NCBI GenBank assembly: GCA_037954665.1
Contig: JBBMOL010000037.1
Span: 186,001 to 250,000 of the forward strand
Reading direction: 5' to 3'
Length of the DNA stretch: 64,000 bases
DNA from: Laguncularia racemosa
Taxonomy: Eukaryota; Streptophyta; Magnoliopsida; Myrtales; Combretaceae
The notes beneath the pieces are model-generated. The model was not told where the DNA came from and did not search any database. It saw nothing but the letters and a program-made list of their open reading frames with translations. Below, one piece after another: positions 10,195 to 23,530 of the stretch. Positions within the stretch are counted from its first letter, which is position 1; each line of letters opens with the position of its first letter. The position numbers and the translations under genes were made by a program.

Positions 10195-11180
10195 CCACAC
10201 ACAAATTTATATCTAATTTCCCATTCTTTTCCTTCTTTCTCTCGTCGGCTCCTTTTTCCTCTTCCTTTTTCTCCTCTTCTCTTCTCTTCCATGCTGGCCT
10301 TCCCTCTTCCCCTTTCCCCTCTTCTTTTCCTTCCCTTTTCCTTTTTTCTTTTCTCCCCCCTCTCATTGTAACTGCCCGCTGCCACCGTTGGATAATTGTC
10401 GTCCTTGCTGTTGTTGCTATGGTCGTTATGGTCATTGTTGTTACCGCGGTTGAGGTCACCATTGCTGCTGCTGTTGGGGTTACCATTGCTATGATAGTTG
10501 CGATTGCTGTTCTCCCCCTTCACACATACACACACAGTTGCAATAGGGCGACTTCTCCACCTCACGCACATACAAACACATCACAGCACTCAATGCGTCC
10601 CTTCCTCGCTGGAATAGTACTCCTTCACAAACCTCACGTGAAACACCAACCACCTAGATAGAGTAGCCACTATGACCTAACTGGAGCAAGGCTTGTATTC
10701 TTGAATCCTACGATAGAGTACTACAAGCCTTGCGTATAGCCACCGACCCCACTTCCCTCTCTTCTTCACATTGTCGCTCACCGTCAGTCACCTGGCTGCC
10801 TAGACGCTATTGGTTCACGGTCTAGCGAGTCTTCGTAGTGGAGGTGAGGTTAGCTTCAAGCTGTTCAAGCTCGCTACTGAAGAAGATCTCGTCGGTTGTT
10901 CGCACATAATCACTACCGCCATGGTCGTCTTCGTTGTCGTCATCGTCATAATCAATGGCATAATCATCTGAAGAGAAGGAAGGGAGATTTGAGGAAAACA
11001 AGAGGGAAGAAGAAAGAAGGAAGGGAAACGCGAGGTAGGGGAAAGGCATGGGAGGAAGACGCGATCTGAGAGGAGAAGAGAAGAGAAGAAGAAGGAAAAG
11101 AAAAGAAAAGAAAGGGAAAGAAAAGGGAGAGAGAAAGGATAGGAACGGGACGACTCCGAGATTGCTACTATAGCTGCTAC
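10195..11180. repeat. Low-complexity DNA with opposed pyrimidine and purine arms
   Basis: 10200-10370 is pyrimidine-rich on the + strand and 10980-11160 is purine-rich. Between them are trinucleotide-like stretches (GTT/GTC/ATT at 10380-10510, and GTC/ATC at 10920-10970). Frames here encode Asn/Ser- or Lys/Arg/Glu-rich strings and are judged compositional. The overall arrangement is loosely inverted. Confidence 0.55.
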
Positions 11181-12039
11181 ACTACTACCACCTGATGTCG
11201 TGATGGATGGATGGGACGATGGTAAAATTTCCAAAAAAATTTTTTACAGTTATGTATATATATATATATTATATTGTATTGTATTTCATATTAGAAATGT
11301 TTCTATTTTTGTATTCCGCATGCATACAAAGATATTTTTAATTTTTATATTCTTAGCATTTTATTACAAAAGCTTACGTTTAGGTTAATTTGATTATTCC
11401 GAACATAAATTTTTACTCTAAATTTTCATTTAAAATTCCTAGATCTATAATTTAAATTAATTACATTATTTAACCTAATATTGTTTGAAATTTGTGTTTC
11501 AGAGAATTATATTCTTTTAATTTAATTTATTCAAACTAAAGTTAGGACTTACTATTATTTTTATTTATCCGTTTATATATCTATATTCCAATATTTTTCA
11601 ATTATTTCGCCTCCTAAATTTATTCAGTAATATATTTCATATAATTCAATTTGTTACGTTCTTTATCTTCTTTTCTTTATAAAGGTTGTTCTTTTTAATT
11701 TTTTTATTTTTTAAACCTATTATTACCGCAAATTATTAAAATAATATTTATGCATCGCATTATTTGGATTTTTGTCGTACATTTCTCAAAGTTTTTAATA
11801 TTGTGAAATTATCTTTCTCGTTGCCCCGACCTAAAAGTATATATTATTTTATTTATTTTCTTTAAATTTTTATATAGTTTTTCAAAAATTTTAGGACTTT
11901 ACAAAAGTTATCGCAGTATGATGGATAATGTAAATAATCAAGTTTTGAAGTTTTATGGAGTTTTAGAACCTTAACATGCCAGTTTATAGTAGTGACACGT
12001 GGCGGGCTGTGATTCTCCAGGTTCTTGGGTGTTATAGAT
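11181..12039. other. AT-rich spacer
   Basis: I see no gene. It holds a short (TA)n run near 11254-11268. The segment 11960-12040 could be the end of a transposon (minus strand TATAACACCC at its edge), but no partner end was found. Confidence 0.5.
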
Positions 12040-14530
12040 CTAGATGCTCCCTAATGTTCATCTCTATGTGGTATCTTTCCTGTCTTGATTTTCCCTTCTT
12101 CCGTGTGAGGTCTCCCTTTAGGCGGAGTGATGGGAAATGTGCTGGCTCCTAATCTAACTAGTTGCCTATAGACATGAAGTGCATCCTATATGTGTGCTCC
12201 CAATGTGTCCATCTATACCAATCAAGTATAGAGTGTCATATCAAGCCTAAGTAAGGCAGCTACTGCATATGTGTAGGAGCATGGAATTCTGTATATTTAT
12301 CACTTTTGGCAACTAAATGTGTTGTAGGCAAAATCAACAACGTGCGATCGACCCCCTCCCCTTAACCCGCTGGTGATGTAACGACCGCTAGTGAGGACTT
12401 CAAAAACTCTATCGTGCCTACTATAGTCAATGACCCCATGATTACTAGCTCATAAACTCCATCAATCAATTTTTTTGGTTACATATTTGGTGAAAATTCT
12501 ACCCTTCGCCATATTCGTCAATGCCTTTATATGCTTTTAGACGAAATATCATACGCAGTTGTAGAATGTCTTCTTCACCAAAGCAATCACAAGTAACCCT
12601 CAAGCCCCCTTCAACACGGAATTGTAGCTTTCAACAATGTTGGAGGTTATATATCCAAACCGATAGCAACAGCCATGAGCTAACATTTACATATCCAAAA
12701 TCATGTCCTCAAACCAGTTCAACACATTTGGCTTAATAACCCCCACTTGATCCATCACATAATTCAACTTGCAAGATTGTGTTTGTAACTCAGCGTATAT
12801 GACCAACCTCTTGCATTGCATATTTTTATGTGCCGAGTTGAAGTTGCTTGCAACGTATCATAAACAAAACCACCGCACTACAAATAGAGGCTGTCATCCA
12901 TTCGCTTTTTCTTGGATTGCTAATCTGATGCTTGCGTGTTTATCTAATATAAGGTAAATGGTTTCACAATTTTCACGATCACCAACAACATATTCCTTCA
13001 ATTTCCTCAAAAACCAACACCATGTCTCAACTGTCTCTTGATCAACTAGAGTGAATGCCAACGAAAGTATATGGGTGTTGCCATCAACGCCATAAGCAAC
13101 TAGTAACTTGTGAGTGTACTTCCCATGTAGACAAGTGGAATCAATGGTAACAACTGGTATAAGGAATCTCTATATTGCGATGCATGGCCTAAATTCCCAG
13201 AATGCTCACTTCAAAGTAGACACACCGGGGGTACTCAATTTGCTCCACCCCCAATCAATTTGTGTTCCAGGATTTGTATTTTCTATTGCATTAAGACGTT
13301 TAGGCAATTCATCCCAGTTCCTGTACACATGCTTGATAGCCCTTTTTTCCCTTCCCAAACCCGTCTCCTACTGATCCTATAGCTAAATTCCTGTTCATCA
13401 ACAGAAGTCAGCTCAGCCACCTTCATATCAGGACTATCCCTAAGAAGATTTATAAATTAGCTAGCAAGGAAATTGCAATCCAATTGTGAGTGATCTTGAC
13501 TAATCAGCGGGTTATTACATGTGTGTGGACCTTCGAATCTCATCATTATGAACATGCCCCCCAACTTCTTCTTTTAGCCCCGAAGCCTCCATTTATAACC
13601 GTCGTCCCTTCTCAAACAATAAACAAACCACAATAGTGGACTGGACTCTATAATAGTGAAGTTACAATGGTTCTTCAAATGGCAAGACTTCAGTAATTGA
13701 ATCACATCTGCTTTCATTCTAAATCTCATGCCCCTGTAGAAATTTTCACTACTATTTGAACCACTGCAAATATTAGTTTGCTCATGCTCGAAATAAATAT
13801 AACCACTATCACCCCTAAAGTTGTAGTATGGAATAGGATCTCTAACTACCATGCTTGATGGTTTATCTTGCTCCGATCGATATATTTTCTCGAGTGGGTA
13901 TGTATGATTGGAGAGTTTTCTTTAGGTACTTCATCTCCCTCGTTATCACTTTCCTCATTTTCCTTATCAGAACTCTCTTTGTTATCAATACTCTCTTCTT
14001 TAATACCCATTCTCACATCGGTGTCAGTTGCACCCTCCACTCCCACACAAACCATATACAGATTCTGTATGTCTAGTCGTTGTAATACTAAAGTAACTGC
14101 TATATCTATTTCATCTTTATCATTGGCTTCTATCGGGGTTGGAATTGAGGGTTAAAATGTCGACGACTCAGGCTGCATTTCTACAATGTCATATGATGAA
14201 TGTGATCGATTGCTTGTATCGAATGTCTACCTTATGGAGGCCCTCTCCCCCAAATCGCCAAAAATTTTAATGTACAATTGTTGTATGCCATGATCTCCAT
14301 ATGATTTAGACATTTCAATAAATTTTTCAACATCTTCATCATCTCTGATTGCCATCGACGCATAACATGTATTGCCCCTATAGAACATAAGATGCTTGTG
14401 AATTATCTCAACCCTCACTTCGGTTGAATCGACTCCGATGTTGCGACATTTTCTACATAAGAATTCGTTGTAGTTGACATTTTTCTTCATTTTCAACTTC
14501 TTTGCCAAATCCCCATCATATTCTGGCCTT
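12040..14530 (-). pseudogene. MULE (MuDR-type) transposase pseudogene
   Basis: Translated pieces in several frames follow the order of a plant MURA transposase. The N-terminal domain is at about 14508-14227 (FYRGNTCYASMAI...DVEKFIEM). An acidic linker lies at 13850-14055. The MuDR DNA-binding domain is at 13852-13574 (FYRGMRFRMKADVIQLLKS...KWRLRG). The DDE transposase core starts near 13150 with IDSTCLHGKYTHKLLVAYG, followed by LAFTLVDQETVETWCWFLRK. Near 12660 comes TSNIVESYNSVLKGA. The SWIM-type region (RVFEVLTSGRYI, then PCSYTYAVAAL) and a proline-rich tail reach about 12040. Many stops and shifts show it is dead. Terminal inverted repeats were not identified. Confidence 0.82.
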
Positions 14531-14659
14531 CAGTTACTAGTTACAATATTTCCAAGTGTATAAATCATTAATTTCATGTAGTCAACCATTATTTCCCTAT
14601 TTATAGTATATATAATTCATGAGCTTTTAAAAAAATAAGACAATTTCCGATAACGTTCT

Positions 14660-15345
14660 AAAAGTTTGCACACAAAAAATTCCCTTTTCATTTTTTATTT
14701 TATTTTTTTCCCATTATTTCCAAACAAGTTTATTCTAAAAATTTGTCAAATATTATTTTTTAATAACATTTTCACTACTAAAAATTTTAATAATTTCTAT
14801 ATCATTTTACTATACTATAAAAATTATTTCACATTCCAGATATTACAAATTTTCATCATAATATTTTTTTTTTATATTTCCAATAACACCATTCTTCAAA
14901 TTTGCACAAAAGAAAATTCTGTATCATTTTTAATTTTATTTTTTCCCATTATTTCCAAAAAAAATTTCCTAAAAATTTGTTAGATATTATTTTCTTATAA
15001 AATTTTCGCTACTAAAAAATTTAATAGTTTCATATCATTTTACAACACTATAAAAATTATTTCACATTCTAAATATTATAAATTTTCATCAAAATATTTT
15101 TTTATATTTCCAATAACAACATTCTTAAAATTTGCACACAAAAAAAAATTTCCGTATCACTTTTAATTTTAACTTTTCTCCCATTATTTCCAAATAATTT
15201 TTTTCTAAAATTTTGTTAGATATTTTTTATAATATTTTTTCTACTAAATATTTCAATAATTCCTGTATTATTTTACAATACTATAAAATTTATTTCACTA
15301 ACTAGATATTACAAATTTTCATCACAATATTTTTTTATAATAATA
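14660..15345. repeat. Three ~235-bp AT-rich tandem repeats
   Basis: The landmark CCCATTATTTCC recurs at 14710, 14945 and 15180, exactly 235 bases apart. Each unit also carries a TTTGCACA(C/A)A segment, a run like CTACTAAA, and a TTACAAATTTTCATCA segment. The three copies differ by point changes and small A/T-run indels. They sit immediately upstream of the MULE transposase remnant and could be its subterminal DNA or an independent minisatellite. Confidence 0.85.
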
Positions 15346-18300
15346 CATATAATATTTTCTATTTAATATTTACAAATAATATCAAAATTTTCATCATAAC
15401 AACAAATCTTCATTCTAATGCAAAAATTAATATTACATGTTACGTATTACAATATCTATATAAATCATATCTAATAAACTACAAACTAACAATAAACAAT
15501 AACATTTTCTACAAAATATAACATTATAACAATATTTTCCTCAAATAATAACATCGAACATAGAAAAAAATTTCAACTTTTCCAAAAACAACATACCACA
15601 ATGGATTATTTGTTAAGGAAATGCTTAGATTTGGGTAAATTACTTCAAATTCCTCCTTTGCTCTACAAAATCACTTCTTCTCCTTCTTCTTCTTTCTACA
15701 TGCAAACAAGAGAAAAAAAAAAAACAGGTATGATATGTTGATTAGTTTATTTTGTTTCTATGGAAAATTACTTTATTGTGTTCCTATATTTATATTTTTT
15801 TATTTTATGTACTATTATCACGTGATTTTTTTTCTTTTAGATTGACAATGAGTGTTAAAAAGAAAAAAAAAAATGGACAGCCTTTAGTTTAAATTTTTTG
15901 TTTACCCTAAAATCACAAATGGCCTTCACATCTTCAAAACCTATTTTAGGAATAATTATTTCGGGTACAATATTTACGTAATTTTTTTAAAATAACAATA
16001 TTTAAGTTTGTAACCCTATTTATTTATTTTCATATGCCCCATAAAAACGTATAAGAAGATACATGCCCTTGGTTTGTTGAAGCTCTTTTTTAATTCTTAT
16101 ATTGTTGTTCCTTTTCAACCATTCATACAAATTATAAGTACAAGAGGAGGTAAAACCCTAACAAGCATTCACTTTGCTTTGATCTCCTAATATATGATTG
16201 ATTTATTCTTGTTCACTTCTACAGCAAGCTTTGACCATTATTAATCGACCATTGTTTGGAATGAAGTGATGGAAAATTAAGTATAGAAAAATGAAAGGAG
16301 ATTTTTTTTTCCTCCTTTCATTATTTATTTAGTTAACAATTTCATAGAAAATGGAGAGGAAATCATGTTAACTTTTGCATGAAAGATAACTAATTACTTC
16401 TCTAGGTAATTTACATTCCTATTCATTTATTTTGATATTTCCACTTTTATGATTTAGTGTCTTATTGTGTAGGGGAATGCTATTGGTGATCGATAATGTT
16501 CGATGCATGTGTAAATCAATCTTAGAGATTACTTAATCTAATGACATGTATGGATGCGATAAGAAGAGGCACGAGAGAAAGAATAGACAAACACGATGTT
16601 TTGTATGCTAGTGTGCGATAGTATATATTACACTGTGTTTTGAGTGTTATTGATTCATTCTTCACAAAATATCTAATTTGATCTTTTGTGGATGTGTTTC
16701 TATAGAGCTTCCATGTTCATGTTAAATCCTGTAGTGTGCAAAATGTGATGCAAATAAGAGAATTATCCTCCCATTTATAGATTTTGGATGCTAAGCTTAG
16801 CTATGAGATGGATGATTGAGATTTGATGTTGTTGACGATTTTTGGATCATTTTTCACGATCTAGTAGCCATGATTTATCCTTTTTGTTTCTTATTAACTA
16901 TAAGCTTGGGCTTAGGATTGACATAGACTTGGATAAGCCTAATGCCTTTTAAAAGAATAAAAAAGTCCACTTTATTATAAAATAAACCTATGGAATATAA
17001 TCTCTTTTGAAGCTAAATGAAGCCAAAACAAGCTTAGAAAAACCTTTTATGAGCCCTTTTCACATGTGAAACATCTAAGGTCAATAGTGGAAAAATCAAT
17101 CCATTCTGTCTTCTGAACCTACCAAGCTAGATTTTCCTAAAACATTCCTTGGGCTCAGTTTGCTAAACATTATCACAAGCTCATTATATCAGTCAATGGC
17201 ATTAAATTGAGTAAAAGAAAACCCGATTACCGGAATGACCCTCTATAATTATGTTAATCTTTTTTATTATTGTTTTTTTATTGTAATAATATACAAATAA
17301 GATACCTACATGATAAGAATATAAAAGACTAGAATAAGATACATAATACATACAAATAAATTACAAAGATGATATTCTAAACATAAAACTTTTAAAGAGA
17401 CAAGCATCTAAACACCATACAAATAAAATAAAAATAAAACAATTGAAACAAAATTAATTTAAAAATAGGAAGGTTTAAAATTTTGTCTCAGTTTCAATTT
17501 TTTACTCGAACCAAATCATTTTATTTGTTTCAACTTTGCTCGTATTAGTTTGTCTTAGCTTTTCTTGCACCATCAACTGAGGGTGAATGTAGTTTGATTT
17601 AATTCAGTTTTTCCTTTAAATCAACCTAAATTATAAAAATGCAGTTCAGTTTTTCATAACTTTGAACTAATATGGATTAGAAAAATTGCCAAACCATAAA
17701 AGTTTAGCTTGGTTCAATTTAGTTTACAAATTGAACTATATTTTGTAATTTAAGAAAGTATATTTGCAAAGCATATAATTTCATATAAAAAGTATTAAAT
17801 ATATTTAACAATAGTAAGTATTGATATTGTATAAGAAGTTGATAAAGTCAATATCCATGCATCAAAGAAACTTCAAATGCCTATTAACAACTAATTGTAT
17901 TCATGTATAAATTTTTAGTAGACCTATGTATATAATTTATAAATTATGATAATAAAAGTTCATTACATATGCATTTTAATAGCTGTAAACTAAAATTTGT
18001 TTAAGCACTATGTCATAATAAAAAAATTCTTCTAGTTACAATTAAAATATTGCCACTTTAAAAATGGTTTGGTTTAATTTATCTAGTTCAATTTAGGAAT
18101 TTTTTGAACCAAATTGAAAATAAAAATAGTTTGGTTTGCTCATTTCTATCTACGTATTGGTTCAATTTGGTCAGTTTGTCTCATCCGTACCATCCACATA
18201 GGAGATTTTTGCACACGATATACATCTTAATACTTGGCAGTGAAAGCATTTAACTGAAAAACAATTAGGAACAAAAATTGAAATTGAGACTAAATTTTGG

Positions 18301-18600
18301 TTAAATATATATCGATTTTGATATCTGACTTATTTGGGAGCGTCAGCTCCAGAACAAAATTTATATACTAATATTCATTACGTGCCATGGTAGAGAAAAG
18401 CACTCTATAAAGGTTGAGACGGATACAATAAGGGGTAAGTATGGTCTAAATTGCAAGCTTATAAAAGGTTTCTTGAACTAAAATAATTTTGCAAAAACAA
18501 AAGTTTGCTTGAAGTGATCGTTGGATTTATCGTTGAACATTCTATTTGACACCATCTAATATTGAACTAAATGTTTCAATTATGAATATCGACGGTAACT
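15346..18600. other. AT-rich intergenic DNA
   Basis: No coding segment is supported. A run of degenerate TTTGGTTCAA / TTCAGTTT units at about 17460-17720 and 18060-18180 looks like old transposon subterminal repeat, without identifiable ends. Confidence 0.5.
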
Positions 18601-19164
18601 AAACAGTTTATGTACGGCGGTTATGAAATTTAGAAAATCTCACTTGATATCTATGCTTTTCAGAACCACCTATACAGGCACACACACGGTTGGAGTCGAA
18701 GAAGATAAAACGAGGAGGCATAAAAGAGGCTCTTGAGCACTTTGCATCAACCCATTTTTCCCAAAGCAAATCGTAAGCCAAGAAATGGGGAAAGAGAACA
18801 ACGATGCAGTGGCTCCAGCTACAACATTGGAGAGAGAGGATTGACAACATTGTCTACCTTATCTAGATCCTTCGTTGATTCACAGCAAATTAAACCAAGC
18901 AGAGATCAGTAACCATAAGCATACATATTAGACAGCTAAAATAATAAGATTACATAGAAAAAAAAGAGAGCCCTTAGATTAGATATCATCAAAGCATTTA
19001 AGGATACATTAGATTAGAAATTAACAGGGGGACTTTCTGTTTAAAGTAGGTAATAGCGAGGGCTGTCATTTTCTGATAGCTAACGTTACAAACATTACAA
19101 CAGCAGAAGGGTTAAAACTAACAGTTAAAAAGGATAGTCAAGTCACCATCTCGCAATTGCTAAC
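18601..19164 (-). other. 3' flank of the FRIGIDA-like gene
   Basis: Probably the 3' UTR and downstream flank of the gene that ends at 19165. No independent gene is supported: the small frames here have no recognisable product. The exact polyadenylation site cannot be seen. Confidence 0.45.
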
Positions 19165-21237
19165 TTAGCACATGTAAGTGGCCTGGTACGGATAGCTGTT
19201 TCCAAAGAAGTTGCTGTGAGCAGAGGGTAGACCATAAGCAGTAGCAGCGAAGAACGAAGGGCCATGGTTGTCAGTGTGTCCAGTGTAAACATAAGGTCTG
19301 TCATATACATACTGAGGGTACCTAGGGTAAAATGTCTTGTCAGCAACAATGTTAGCAACACGAGGCATACATCCTCCACTGTTAGCACGGGGTCTCTTGG
19401 GTTGGGGCTTTGAAACTTCAGTTGCCCTTTTCTTATCAGCCTTGACCTTCTCTAATTGAAGAACTCTTTTTTGAAGCGGGTCTACAGGGTACTGCTCCTC
19501 AAACTTGTGCTCCTCTATGCACTTGATTACCGCCTTGAGGGCAGTCAGCTCTTTGTCATAGACATCAACCTGAATAAAACATGTAATGGTTAAACACTAC
19601 AGAGAGATTACTTTGTCCATTCATCCACTAGTGATACTCTTTCAGCGGTCTATTTTGATGAATGCTTTGAACCTGCACAAACACTAAGAATATGGCAACC
19701 AAGTGGCTATGATAAGGTCATAATTAGATACTGCAAACGTTAGTAGCAGTGCAACTAAAACACTAAACAAGCTTACTTTAACAACCTCGTGTCGTGTCTC
19801 AGAAGAAAAAAGGATTTAGCAAAATGTTTGAGACAGAATGTTGCATAATTAACCTGAGCAGGGGCTGATGAATTTCCAACTCTGACAGGTGAAGAAACTT
19901 TTCTTATCTCCTGCAAGTAGGATTTCAGCAACTGTACAGGAGGAAACTGCCTTGTAAGGTCAAACGCAAATGCCAGATTAACTGCATCAATTTGCCTCCC
20001 ATTGTTGACCAGTGTCTGAATGACATCTGCAGTAAGAGAAAGATGCTCAATAAAAGGATTTTCAATAGGAGAATTGATGACCACACAGAAAGTTAACTAG
20101 ATAACTCACTAAACTACTCCAATTACAGAATTTTTTAAATGAAATTTTTGGATGTGAGAAATTTAGTTTTTACCTGCAAGATCAAAGAGACTAACCTGGC
20201 ATTTTATCAGACAGCCCTAGAGAACGGCAAAGATCAGCAGTTTGGTGACGGCGCGAAACCATGGGTATTAACCTCAATAAATACTTTTCATCAAAGCCAG
20301 AGCCAATACCGAAAGTAGCCAAAAGTTGCAAAAAGGCATGGGCCTCCAATGAATTCCCATTACTAGCATCAATGTCAAGACAATCCAATTTTGGTTTCCA
20401 TTCTTCAGCAATTGCCTTTGCACGATGCTTTATTTCCTCATAGATAATATCAGATGCCTGGATTAAATCCTTCCAAGTTAGAAAAACATTAAGGCACTCC
20501 ATCAGCATGATACAAGTTCGACGCAGACCCAACAAATTAGAATCCTTTTTTCCATCTGCATTCACAAGATCCATGTTGTAAAAATCTTTGAGAGAGTTCA
20601 AAACCAAACATGCAGGACTTGATGCAGCTTTAAGAGCACGTGGTACATCCTCCTTAAGAGCAGCAATATTCTTGCGGTTATCTGATATGAATTTGTGAAG
20701 GCCTTCTGAATCCATATTTTCACATAAGTTATCTAATTGGGGATAAAGCCTAACTTCCACAACACCATTCTCTGAACCTTTTAGATTGGCATCAGTGGCA
20801 CCTACACCTTGATCCAATACTTTCTCTTTGACAAAAGATTCTCCAAGTTGTTCCACATTAGTAACAGCAGCATCCACAGAGATTCCCCTTTTGTGATTAT
20901 TGAGAGCTTTTACAATCACACTAGCAGCCATATCTCTCTTCTCCTGAAGCCTCTGCAATGAAGCTTGCTCCATGGCCAACACAGCAGCTTCTCGCTTCTG
21001 CAGCAGTTCACAGGCCTCTACATTTTTGGTTTCATATGCCTTCTCCTGGTCTTCCAATTCATGAAGGCGCCTCTTCAGCGACTTCTCAAGTCCATGAAAA
21101 TGAGCTTCAAGTTCTTTCCATTTTAAATTAAGAGCAACTGCACGGTAACTTTCTAGTTCTGCAAACGCCTTCTGAAGCTGTTGTATCTTTGTGGTTGTAG
21201 AGTCTATCAGTGTTTCAACCGATTCAGTATCTTCCAT
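19165..21237 (-). CDS. FRIGIDA-like protein 3 (three coding exons)
   Basis: Coding exons 20196-21237, 19854-20026 and 19565-adjacent 19165-19569, joined by GT-AG introns, give 539 codons plus stop in a continuous frame (1042 + 173 + 405 bases). Residues ~8-110 form a charged coiled coil (IQQLQKAFAELESYRAV, KSLKRRLHELEDQEKAYETK). The Frigida domain covers about 165-455, with DSEGLHKFISDNRKN, NLLGLRRTCIMLMECLN, LEAHAFLQLLATFGI and PMVSRRHQTADLCRSLGLSDKMP. A basic stretch (KADKKRA...KPQPKRPRA) near 452-472 looks like a nuclear localisation signal, and the C-terminus is Tyr/Pro-rich. Family members act with FRIGIDA in flowering-time control; FRL3 itself is less well defined. I chose ATG 21237 (MEDTESVE) because a splice acceptor lies at 21247-21248, so the upstream in-frame ATG at 21255 would be intronic. 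Confidence 0.92.
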
Positions 21238-21246
21238 AGCAGGAAT

Positions 21247-23398
21247 CTGAGGCATAGTAAAAGGATATGAGAAAAATGTTAGTTATGAATAAATTCACTG
21301 ACATTTGAGAGACAAAAAGGAAGATAAAAATGGACCATCTAACATTCAAGGTTAAAGGATCCATGGACCAGGAAAAAGTCAAAGCAAAGTTGGATGGTTG
21401 ATGCTGTAGCTTTGCATTTAACACTAGCTTATTCAAATAATATTATAACCAATTTACCAAAAATTCGCGCTTATAAATAATAGATGTATTTCATAATTGT
21501 GTTTCATTCTCCATATAAGCTGTCATAAATAAATATAGAATCAGATTACGATATTGATACTTGCAATTAGAAGTTGCAGCTTTTCTACCACAATACATTG
21601 GAAAAACGTCACGGCAAATTTGTCCAAGAGCTTTACAATGGATATCATAGTGCTCCTATACTTGTATACAAGTGTTATGAAGAAAAAGGTTGAACGAAGA
21701 TAAAGAGGCATAAAAGCTGTGGCCTGTCAAATAAGCTTTTGCACCTATTCTTGAGGGATACAAGAAAAGCAACAGGCAGTAAGATGCCATCATCTTTGGC
21801 TTAATTACATTTTTATGGTGAGCTAATGAGCATACTGGACAAAGCAATGTCCAAACAGCAGAGTGATATCGTGATGAAGGATAGTAGAGAAAAGGATTGA
21901 AGTGGCAGACATCCATTGCAAGTAAAACCAAGAGCAAGCCATGAGGTACTAACAGAAAATTTCTTTTGGGGGAGAAATATAAGCGATCATAAATGTCATC
22001 ATACTTGGTAAGACTAAAGCTACCATCTCAAGAAACTTCTATACTTTTTGAGATGATGAAATCAAATAACAAATCAAACACATTTCAAACTCATAGATTA
22101 CGGGAGAATTACATAATCCCACAATGAAATCAGGAAGTGAAAAAACCAAGTTCCAGGCAGTCAATGGAACCTCTACAACAGAGTTCAACAGAGGGACAAG
22201 GATGGAAAGGGTGATACTATATTGGAAAATCATAGACTCAGCTACAGATTAATGGATAGTCTCTTTCAGTCCATAATAAATCACTCACAGATTTCAGAAG
22301 AGCTATACTCAGGAAAATATGTTAGATGTATATCATCATGTTCAAGCTAACATGAATTTTAGTTAGGCGCCTGTTTATGAGCACAAACCCTAGCAATATA
22401 ACAGTTGCCTACCGAACAATTGCATAAATTGATAGTCTGCATACATGTCTAGTAAGTATGCGTCTTCAATAGCATAATGGCAGGTGTTTAGTGCTAATCT
22501 CACAAATGATACCAGAATTTATAGCAATTATTCAACTTGTTGCTCAGAACTTTTCTTCTAAAATTTTTTTCAATAAATTTTTTCTTCTAAATTTGGTATC
22601 TAAGCTTTGAATTTTCAATAAATAGATGTCACCGCTATGAAAATTAAAATTCACGCAGTCAAGAAGTAATGGCCCAAATTAAAAACACACATACACAAGC
22701 TTCCTTCCAAAATTAGCGAAAACAAAATATTCATAAAGCAAATTTAAAAACAGGCCAGTTCCATTACACTAGCCCGACCAGTGTGACAAAAAAAAAAAAA
22801 AAAAATGGATAAAGTGGTTGTTAGATGACAATGTGTGGTAGCCGTAGGCAGTAGCATGAATGAGTGAAATTTATGGTACTGTAAGTTGTTAATAATACAT
22901 TACTATAAGTGAGATGGAATGTTCCTGCCCTCAAATGATATCCTATTCCTGTTCCCGAGATATTATTATTATTTTTATCGTTTACTCATGCAAGGCGGCA
23001 TGAGATTGCAGAGATACGGACAATATTCAGGAACAGGAAATTTTGTCCAAGGGTTGATAAACCCTGCGGACCTTGCTGGCTGTTATCTACCACGAATAAG
23101 GACCAATAATTCATTTAATAAGTGTAGACAAATTAAGCCACCAAAATAAATTCCAAAATGGCTAGCGGGACCATAATGGCCGAGAAACCAACCCTAAAAA
23201 GACAAATTAGCCACTATAATCGCATGAAACACGACCGCCCCACCATTAGAGAAACATTTCAGCCAAACTACATAAAACAAACAACTAAAAAGCTTAATTT
23301 TCGCCCTACAATGCAGTGTATTAGGGTTTACCTCTTCTTTAAAAACAAAAAAGAGCCGATCTAGAGAGAGAGAAACAGAGTGAAGAGACGAATCTTAC
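21247..23398 (-). other. Intron in the 5' UTR of the FRIGIDA-like gene
   Basis: The minus strand has a consensus donor (GACTGAG|GTAAGATT, at 23398) and an acceptor (ATGCCTCAG|ATTCC, at 21247) only 9 bases upstream of the start codon. The 2.15-kb interval is non-coding; small frames within it are not supported. Long leader introns are common in housekeeping and regulatory plant genes and may affect expression, but that is not shown here. Confidence 0.75.
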
Positions 23399-23530
23399 CT
23401 CAGTCTCCAGCAAAGCGCTTGGTGTGAGTTCCGGAATTATCAATTACGAAGCAAAACTAGTCCATTTACGAAAACGATTCGATCGAATCGATGATCACAG
23501 AGAGAGAGAGAGAGAGAGAAAGGAAAGTGA
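23399..23530 (-). promoter_or_regulatory. 5' UTR exon and likely start region of the FRIGIDA-like gene
   Basis: The leader exon ends at the donor at 23398. On the minus strand it begins after a (CT)n run (23499-23519), typical of plant core promoters or 5' leaders. The real transcription start is not visible; no clear TATA box was found, consistent with a TATA-less Y-patch promoter. Confidence 0.5.

Noticed and set aside
9958..10200. Separate small gene in the 5' LTR
   Set aside because: It is the duplicated C-terminal end of pol carried by the LTR, without its own start.
10071..11234. Asn/Ser-rich and Lys/Arg/Glu-rich open frames next to element 1
   Set aside because: They join the pol tail in the LTR to low-complexity DNA across the insertion site, or lie wholly in simple repeat.
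1690..12040. A long Tekay-type LTR enclosing element 1
   Set aside because: A weak PBS-like CTCTGATAT at 1696 and a TATAACACCC edge at 12035 suggested it, but there is no second LTR, no gag next to the supposed PBS and no target duplication in view.
18785..18845. Tiny + strand frame MGKENNDAVAPATTLERED
   Set aside because: Eighteen codons, no splice donor after it and no promoter evidence; it lies in the 3' flank of the FRIGIDA-like gene.
22919..23364. Two small + strand frames
   Set aside because: They lie inside the 5' UTR intron of the minus-strand FRIGIDA-like gene and have no family similarity I recognise.
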